Assembly (NCBI GenBank): GCA_965248235.1
Contig: CBDFIU010000002.1
Coordinates: 372,001-436,000, forward strand
Length of the DNA: 64,000 nt
Origin: UBA6623 sp965248235
Lineage (GTDB): Bacteria > Acidobacteriota > Terriglobia > Bryobacterales > UBA6623
Direction: 5' to 3'
Both the position numbers and the translations under genes were made by a program. A model generated the notes under the pieces. That model saw nothing but the letters and a program-made list of their open reading frames with translations, ran no database searches and was not told the DNA's origin. Shown here piece after piece: positions 61,932 to 64,000 of the stretch (position 1 is its first letter; every line of letters begins with the position of its first letter).

Positions 61932-64000
61932 GGGGTCTCCTGAGCGGAATTCGGCGATGCGGAGCCTGCCCCCGATCCCTCTCGGGCGGGCGGCTTCTTC
62001 CAACCCACGAGTCGCCTCTTCAACCAGGCGGCGTCTTGGTCGGTGTGGCAAAGCAGGCAGGCATTGGGGCTCTCCCGGGGGCCGAAACGCGCGGCGGCCT
62101 CGGCATCGGGAATCGAGTCGATGCGGTGCGTGCCGGCCTTAAACAGCAAGCTGTTCATGATCCGCGGCATGTGGCAAGAGGTGCAACGCGAGGCTTCGCT
62201 ATCGGCGGCGTGGCGAGTATGTGTTTCCGGCTTCCGGGCGTAGGGCTCGTGGCACTGCGTACACATGTGGTCGGGATTGTCGCGAAACTTCAGCGAGCGG
62301 GGGTTGGTCGCGACATCGGCCGGATGCGGGTCATGGCAATTGCCGCACTGCGATTTGCCTCGTTCGTAACAGGCCGTGCGCAGAAACGATTCGACGATGA
62401 AAGTCGTCTCGCGAAAGCGGCCGTCCTTGTAAAAGGCCTTTTCGGAAAATTCCAGGTAAGGGCGATGCGTGTAGCGCTTGACGAAATCATCCTCGCCCGA
62501 GTAGTTCACCGCGCCGGCGCGTCCCAGTTTCGCAACGCCTGATTGCATATGGCATTGGCCGCAGATCGTAACATGCAGCCGGTGGTCGATCTTCCCGAAC
62601 TCGATCGGCGGCTGATGCGCGGGTTTGTCATAAACCTCGCCCGCGGCCATTGCCTCGACGTGCGATTGAGACGGGCCGTGACACATTTCGCAGTTGATGC
62701 CCGGTTCGCGAAAGTGCAGGTCGGCGGATTCGATTTCACCGCTGACGGTGCGCAACTGGCTGGTGTGGCACGGCGCGCAATTGAGTTGATAGCTGGTGGC
62801 ATTGGTGTGTCGCGGAAAATCTCCGACGACCGTGCGCGCCGAGCCCGGGTCGTCGATGATCTTCCAAAAATTCAACCAGCGGCTCTCGAGTTTCGTGTAT
62901 TGGATCGGGAAAACGTGAATCTCTCCGTCGGGTAATTCCGTCGCGTAGGCTTGCTGCCACTTCGAGCCGATCGTGTAGTCCACCGGGTAGCGCTTCCAAT
63001 CCCCCCCCGGCGTCAAGAAAGAGAAATAATGCCGGCCGTCACTCTCGAACATCTTCACCAACGACACATCGTCGTCGCCGAGGAATTCGTTGGCCTTCGC
63101 GAAATCACCCAGAACGTTTTCCTTCTCATAGGGCGCGAACATACGCGCCATGCCGGTTTGCCGCCAAGCCTGGTGCTCGACGGCGTGGCAACTCTCGCAA
63201 CTCGCCGAACCGGCGTACTCGAGCTTCGCCGAGGCTTTCGGAGGCCGCTGCTTCGATGCCTGGTAGGAGGGTCGCCGTGATCGCAACTCGGCAACGTAGG
63301 GCTCGAACGGCTCGCGGCTCCCCCGAGCTTTATGAATCTTGCGCAACGCGTCGAGAGCACGTGTCCGCACCGGACTGGGGGACCGCGCCGCATCGGCGTA
63401 TTCGCGCGCCGCGCGTTCGAGATCTCCCAAGCCCTGTTCAACAAAACCGAGTAGATAGGCCGCCAGTCGATTCTCGGGGTTCAAGCGGCGGCTGCGGATC
63501 AACGATTCCCTCGCTTCGCCCCAATAGTCGGCACCCTCCGCGTCGCCCCTGGCGGCCCGCGTCGCGGCGACTCGGCCGAGCACAAAATGCGCCGAGGCGC
63601 GCAACTCCGGGTCCAGCCGTTTCCATTCTTTTTCGCTGAACCGCAACGGACGCTCGAAACGCCGCAAGATCTCGATCGCCCGCCGGGCGTTTCGTTGTGC
63701 GTCGTCGAGCCGCCCCTGCTGCACCTGCAAATCGGCCAGCGGGACCAATAACAACGGATTCTCCGGCAGCAATAGCAGCGATTCTTCCCCGTAAAGCAAG
63801 GCCCGAGGATAGTCGCCCGTATCGATCGACGCCTTGGCGGCGATTTCGTAGGCCTGAGAAAGCATCCAGGAACTCGGATAGCGCGCCAGGAACGTTTCCG
63901 CCAGCCGCTTCTTCTCGCCGGATTCGGTGGTTTCGAGCAGTTGCCGAAAGGCCTCTTTTTCTTCGGCGTCCTCGATGCGGTCGAGGATGGTGAAGGGCTT
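61928..64000 (-). CDS. TPR-multihaem c-type cytochrome, N-terminus cut by window edge
   Basis: The frame is open from 61928 to the right edge (at least 690 residues). The N-terminal visible 230 residues form TPR-like repeats (KPFTILDRIEDAEEKEAFRQ at the edge, then GDYPRALLYGEESLLLLPEN). After ASAKLEYAGSASCESCH come eight CxxCH haem sites (CESCH, CAPCH, CEMCH, CGQCH, CGNCH, CTQCH, CTSCH, CLLCH) with scattered histidines for distal ligation. It resembles the cytochrome c554-type multihaem family often seen with TPR domains in Acidobacteriota, probably periplasmic. The signal peptide would be beyond the edge. Its stop codon overlaps the start of the alcohol dehydrogenase gene. Confidence 0.92.
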   Translation of the reverse strand, partial: KPFTILDRIEDAEEKEAFRQLLETTESGEKKRLAETFLARYPSSWMLSQAYEIAAKASIDTGDYPRALLYGEESLLLLPENPLLLVPLADLQVQQGRLDDAQRNARRAIEILRRFERPLRFSEKEWKRLDPELRASAHFVLGRVAATRAARGDAEGADYWGEARESLIRSRRLNPENRLAAYLLGFVEQGLGDLERAAREYADAARSPSPVRTRALDALRKIHKARGSREPFEPYVAELRSRRPSYQASKQRPPKASAKLEYAGSASCESCHAVEHQAWRQTGMARMFAPYEKENVLGDFAKANEFLGDDDVSLVKMFESDGRHYFSFLTPGGDWKRYPVDYTIGSKWQQAYATELPDGEIHVFPIQYTKLESRWLNFWKIIDDPGSARTVVGDFPRHTNATSYQLNCAPCHTSQLRTVSGEIESADLHFREPGINCEMCHGPSQSHVEAMAAGEVYDKPAHQPPIEFGKIDHRLHVTICGQCHMQSGVAKLGRAGAVNYSGEDDFVKRYTHRPYLEFSEKAFYKDGRFRETTFIVESFLRTACYERGKSQCGNCHDPHPADVATNPRSLKFRDNPDHMCTQCHEPYARKPETHTRHAADSEASRCTSCHMPRIMNSLLFKAGTHRIDSIPDAEAAARFGPRESPNACLLCHTDQDAAWLKRRLVGWKKPPAREGSGAGSASPNSAQETP

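Overview
The window is a high-GC bacterial chromosome segment. The gene repertoire points to Acidobacteriota (Bryobacterales/Solibacter-like), with Planctomycetota or Verrucomicrobiota as alternatives: two PSD1/DUF1549-DUF1553 plus DUF1501 gene pairs, Tat-exported Gfo/Idh/MocA oxidoreductases, sulfatases, multihaem c-type cytochromes, a GH51 arabinofuranosidase, DUF3179, a dnaK-dnaJ-hspR heat-shock operon and a 'STGPRTPAGK' family protein. This is inference from gene content; no rRNA or other phylogenetic marker is present. It looks like an aerobic or microaerophilic heterotroph that uses plant or algal polysaccharide.

Layout. 1-6.3 kb: an edge-truncated Na+/solute symporter, a sulfatase with a C-terminal frameshift, a ROK sugar kinase and a secreted GH51 arabinofuranosidase (sugar acquisition). 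6.3-10.3 kb: a DUF255 thioredoxin-fold protein and an FAD amine-oxidase-like protein. 10.4-14.2 kb: hspR, dnaJ and dnaK behind a strong promoter. 14.4-18.5 kb: modB-modC-thiE without modA, and a long aldo/keto reductase. 18.4-25.3 kb: TPR, VTT-domain and SSS-transporter genes (the last coupled to a 58-aa membrane peptide), a secreted barrel-like protein, two broken genes (SGNH hydrolase, SnoaL-like) and a TRASH-like zinc protein, in repeat-rich DNA. 25.5-29.4 kb: hyuA-hyuB. 29.5-36.2 kb: a pentahaem cytochrome, a HEAT-repeat protein and two divergent Gfo/Idh/MocA oxidoreductases. 36.2-42.7 kb: a sulfatase remnant, an intact membrane-anchored sulfatase-fold enzyme, a methyltransferase and GT2 glycosyltransferase pair, DUF3179 and a small secreted protein. 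42.7-45.5 kb: hairpin repeats and a complete IS1595-family element with an 8-bp target duplication. 45.5-48 kb: an acyltransferase E2 and a zinc alcohol dehydrogenase. 48-58.1 kb: two tandem PSD1-DUF1501 cassettes. 58.4-64 kb: a HARE-HTH-like regulator with operator-like upstream sites, an S41 protease, a zinc alcohol dehydrogenase and an octahaem-or-larger TPR cytochrome cut by the right edge.

The most unusual feature is a family of about 107-bp palindromic REP/MITE-like elements, with ends like GGGGCTGTGAAAAA and a GGGGACAGTCC inner motif, at eight loci. One copy is nested inside another dispersed repeat. One lies between dnaK and dnaJ, one fills a whole intergenic spacer as a 25-bp-arm hairpin, one replaces the leader of a broken gene, and two half-copies supply C-terminal codons of proteins. 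A second repeat family of chained hairpins occurs at three to five places. No tRNA, rRNA, CRISPR array or defence system was recognised.
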